A stretch of DNA of 64,000 bases from Archegozetes longisetosus (taxonomy: Eukaryota; Arthropoda; Arachnida; Sarcoptiformes; Trhypochthoniidae), in contig JAEMBT020000001.1 in assembly GCA_018873245.2 (NCBI GenBank), forward strand, positions 14,300,220 through 14,364,219, in the 5' to 3' direction. A program made the position numbers and the translations under genes. The notes beneath the pieces are model-generated. The model searched no databases. It was not told the DNA's origin and saw only the letters and a program-made list of their open reading frames with translations. Shown here one piece after another: positions 61,025 to 64,000 of the stretch (positions are counted from its first letter, which is position 1; every line of letters begins with the position of its first letter).

Positions 61025-63229
61025 TTTGAATGTTTGTAATTATGAATTATTAAATAAAAAATTTTCTAGCTTTATAAAAGTCTTACAAAATTAAACTTAT
61101 TTTTAAAGTTCAACTTATTTTCAAGCTAGAGTCACTTAATATTCCCTTTATTAAATGTGCAACGAAAACTGAACAATACTAGTATACTAAATTTACGACA
61201 TATCCATAGATCAATAAAAGTCATAAAAATATTAATAATACTTTTAAATAAGGACAACAGATCTAACATTTTTCGTTCTTTATTGCATTTCTTGCAAATT
61301 TAAACTTTCCTTATGAAAAACTTAAATTGCCCAAAACTAGTACCTTATTTTAATGAAAAATTTAATGATCAAAACATCATAACTAAATATCGTTTATCAT
61401 CTTAAAGATAAAATTGAGAGTTTTATTTTCATAAGTTTTTAGGAGTTAGGTGTTATTTCAGTTCAAATGTTTGGATACATTTTCTACAAATATCAGCTCA
61501 ATCCGTAGTCGATATTTTATTAAATTTGTTTAGTACTTAAAGCGTTTACGAAATAGATTTAATTCTATAATTCAAGCATGGAAGTCGAAATGTACTCTTT
61601 GCCCTACTTGAAACCACGAGGGCTTATAAAAATTAAAATTATGGTAGGACCGAAAACTAATATAATAATATTTAGTCATCTAGCCCTCTATGAGAATAAC
61701 CTTCCACGTGGGAGATCCTTTTCAAAACTTGATCAGAGTTTCCACTTTTTGGAGATTAAATACTAACTACACAAAAAATTCATTTTAAAAACATCTATTT
61801 AGTCTTATAAAATGATGTTAATCTTACGCATTAACCTCTGCCTATATTTCGTGAAAAACTTTTAGATATCTATAAGATTCTTGAATGTATTTCAGAACAG
61901 TAAATTCAAAACTTTAAGACATTATATAGTTTGGACAGTAATTCTTTTAATGAAAGCCAAAATTTTTTCACGAATTGTTAGATAAAAATATTCTGTTTAC
62001 CCAAAACACTATTGCATCACATATGCAATACGCAATCTAAACGCATCACTGGTTGATTCATAACCCAATGATATGACCAGATTTCTTTTAAAGACGTCTA
62101 ATTGCTAATACCACATAAATTAGTTTTAACTTTCTCTCCAAAATATTCTTCGCATGAAATAAATTCAGGCATATTTTTTTATTTTGATGCCTTATCTGCT
62201 CCAAATATAAATATAAAACAAATTATCGGGTGATTGCTATAAAGTTACACCCGTAATTGAAATTAGATTACAGATAGAATTTGATAGCACTCATCAGACG
62301 AAATGTGCGTTGCCAACCACAATATGCGCAAGTAGTATGCTTATAGCACAATATTGATTTTAGTTCATTATCTCGTTATCATTTTCAATCCCATCCCTTA
62401 TAATCGAAGTTCATTATTTCCTTTACAATATACTTTTACAAAAATAGTGTCGCAATAAAATAATTCATACTTTTCACGAATTCAATATTTTATTATTTAT
62501 AAAATAAGTGTTTGATAAAAGTGAATTATACCGCTACTTTTGATGACTTAAAATTAAAACCTCGTTCTTATTATGACCGAATGCATAATTTTATCATCTC
62601 CAGTAAAAATTAATACATTAGATATTTTAAAAGAATCTTTGATTTTATTTAACAACATCTAGAAATATAACTATTAATCTAACTATACTTTGATATAACT
62701 CTAAATCTCTATTGATAGTCAAATAAGAATTTTTCTAATCTTAGCACTCATTTCACAGTATTCGCGACTCTATTCGTTAGTAAAAAGAATCGACAATATA
62801 TTGCCAACATCTATATAATTAGAATATAATGACAGTAGAATTTAACCAAATGTCGCCTACTTTTTTGTACTGTTTAGAGTACGATCGCACACACAAACTA
62901 TAATTCTGGAGATTTAAATTACAATTTTAAAAAATTTAAATTCTAGCCTCAGCAGATTCAAATTCTTGGTTCAGGCTCTGGTTAAGACTCCAGATTTTAT
63001 GACTGAAATAAGTATTTTAGTATAGTTTTTCTTAAGAACAACGATATTCCATAACTTAAGAATAGTCAGAAGTAATCGTCGACTTAACATTTGAAAGTTT
63101 AAAATCCGATATGGAAAATATCCTTTATTCCTGTCGAACAAAATATTAATAATAAATATTTATTCATTATAAGATAATGCTTGATGGAATATTATTCAAC
63201 ATTTTCTTTGGTATAAATCAGTAGCAAAA
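61025..63229. other. Spacer between the tandem receptor-like genes
   Basis: AT-rich; no gene recognised. A plus-strand 62-codon frame at 61578-61766 has no domain or conservation. From about 62830 the sequence is homologous to 59100-59499, the 3' flank of the first copy (ACCAAATGTCGCCTACTT), giving a tandem repeat period of about 3.73 kb. Confidence 0.6.
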
Positions 63230-64000
63230 TTAATGACTATTGAACGTGTTCGCAAACTTATGAGTTAACAAAAAGAATCGGCTGAAAATTATGAGCATCT
63301 GTAACGAAATAATAGGATTGAATAGTTTAAGAATAGATATAATTTAAAATAAATATTTTATATAGTTCAAGTAAAATATAACTTAAAATAATTGTACGGC
63401 AAATCATTCAATTTGAACATTCAAAAAATAATATTGACTTCAAAATATTAAGTAATTTTTGAAATGGACTATCAACTCGAAATCTGAGGAAATTTCAAAT
63501 TTATCTTACTTTGAAAACAATCATTGGTGTCATAACGAATTGATTACCACATGAAAAACCAACAAGGTGTCTATTATTGCTGACTCTTTCAATTGTATTT
63601 AAAAACTAAAATGAATATAATTCAAAGTTTAATCATGAGTTTATTCAAGAAAAATCTCTGTTCTTAACGAACTTTAATTTTAGTCTTCAATCCGAAATTG
63701 ATTTTCGATTCTATGTAATATTTATAAAAGTATTTATACGAATTCAAAGATTCCTTATTAATCGATGCAGTGATCAAATTGATAGTGATGTGACATAATA
63801 ACCAAATAACAACGAAGAATATTTCAAAATAAAATGCTGCCAAAAGTGAATTCTCGAACAAGATCTGCTGCAACATTATAAGATTCATGGGAATCAGAGT
63901 ATAAGTCAACGCAAGCAAATATTTAGACCAGAATTTATCGTGTAGTAAGATATCATTACAGATATTGTTATGTTCTTCTAATAGTTCAAATACTATTCTA
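63230..64000 (-). CDS. Gustatory-receptor-like protein, second tandem copy (partial)
   Basis: The 3' part of a paralogue of the preceding gene: exon 1 from 63673 past the window edge, exon 2 at 63510-63605, exon 3 at 63230-63298. Splice sites and phases are conserved, and the last exon ends at the same stop (KFANTFNSH), which supports the exon model of the first copy. Exon 1 keeps LALTYTLIPMNLIML and VVIWLLCHITINLI. Exon 2 reads IERVSNNRHLVGFSCGNQF. No interruption is seen in the visible portion; the 5' half is outside the window, so integrity is unknown. Confidence 0.65.

Noticed and set aside
1-64000. CRISPR arrays, operons, tRNA or rRNA genes
   Set aside because: None seen. Tandem repeats here are minisatellites without spacer structure, and the gene architecture is eukaryotic with spliceosomal introns.

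Overview
This is an AT-rich nuclear window from an arthropod, most likely a chelicerate and plausibly a mite. That placement is inferred from gene content: an arthropod-type Abl kinase starting MGAQQ, a CYP4 tandem array, duplicated DEG/ENaC channels and a tandem gustatory-receptor-like family. The species cannot be fixed from sequence alone. Genes have few introns, often only about 80 bases long, and the spacers are full of small inverted-repeat transposons.

Layout. (1) 1-29.2 kb: five head-to-tail CYP4-clan P450 genes on the minus strand, each with four exons of 241, 110, 664 and 578 nt. Copies at 8.2-10.6, 22.0-24.4 and 26.8-29.2 kb are open. The copy at 14-4037 has an in-frame stop. The copy at 17.2-19.6 kb has a one-base slip near its 3' end. 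A tandem duplication with a 4789-bp period, nearly identical over about 4.2 kb, links the last three copies, whose exons are mosaics of each other. (2) 30.7-38.5 kb: the Abelson tyrosine kinase gene, minus strand, four exons, with two one-base frame slips that look like consensus errors. (3) 39.4-40.5 kb: EXOSC3/Rrp40, divergent from Abl. (4) 42.5-50.9 kb: a convergent inverted pair of DEG/ENaC-like genes. Each encodes two complete channel subunits in one chain. The left copy is broken by a 13-bp tandem duplication and the right copy is open (803 aa). (5) 51.5-52.0 kb: a relic of the fatty acid synthase acyltransferase domain. (6) 52-59 kb: transposon-rich DNA with no confident gene. (7) 59.5-64 kb: two tandem minus-strand seven-helix, gustatory-receptor-like genes. 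The first has one in-frame stop and the second runs off the window.

Mobile DNA seen: a 1.27-kb mariner relic, a second Tc1/mariner transposase fragment, a hAT deletion derivative that keeps the dimerisation domain, a hAT-like element with a perfect 8-bp target duplication, a piggyBac-like MITE with TTAA ends, a 213-bp mariner MITE, and several fold-back elements, one with minisatellite arms.

The genes form no single pathway: CYP4 is detoxification or fatty-acid oxidation, DEG/ENaC and the receptor-like genes are sensory or ion-channel families, and Abl and EXOSC3 are housekeeping. The accessory families carry most of the decay. The closest thing to an unusual system is the single-chain double DEG/ENaC subunit. 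All alignments were made by eye.
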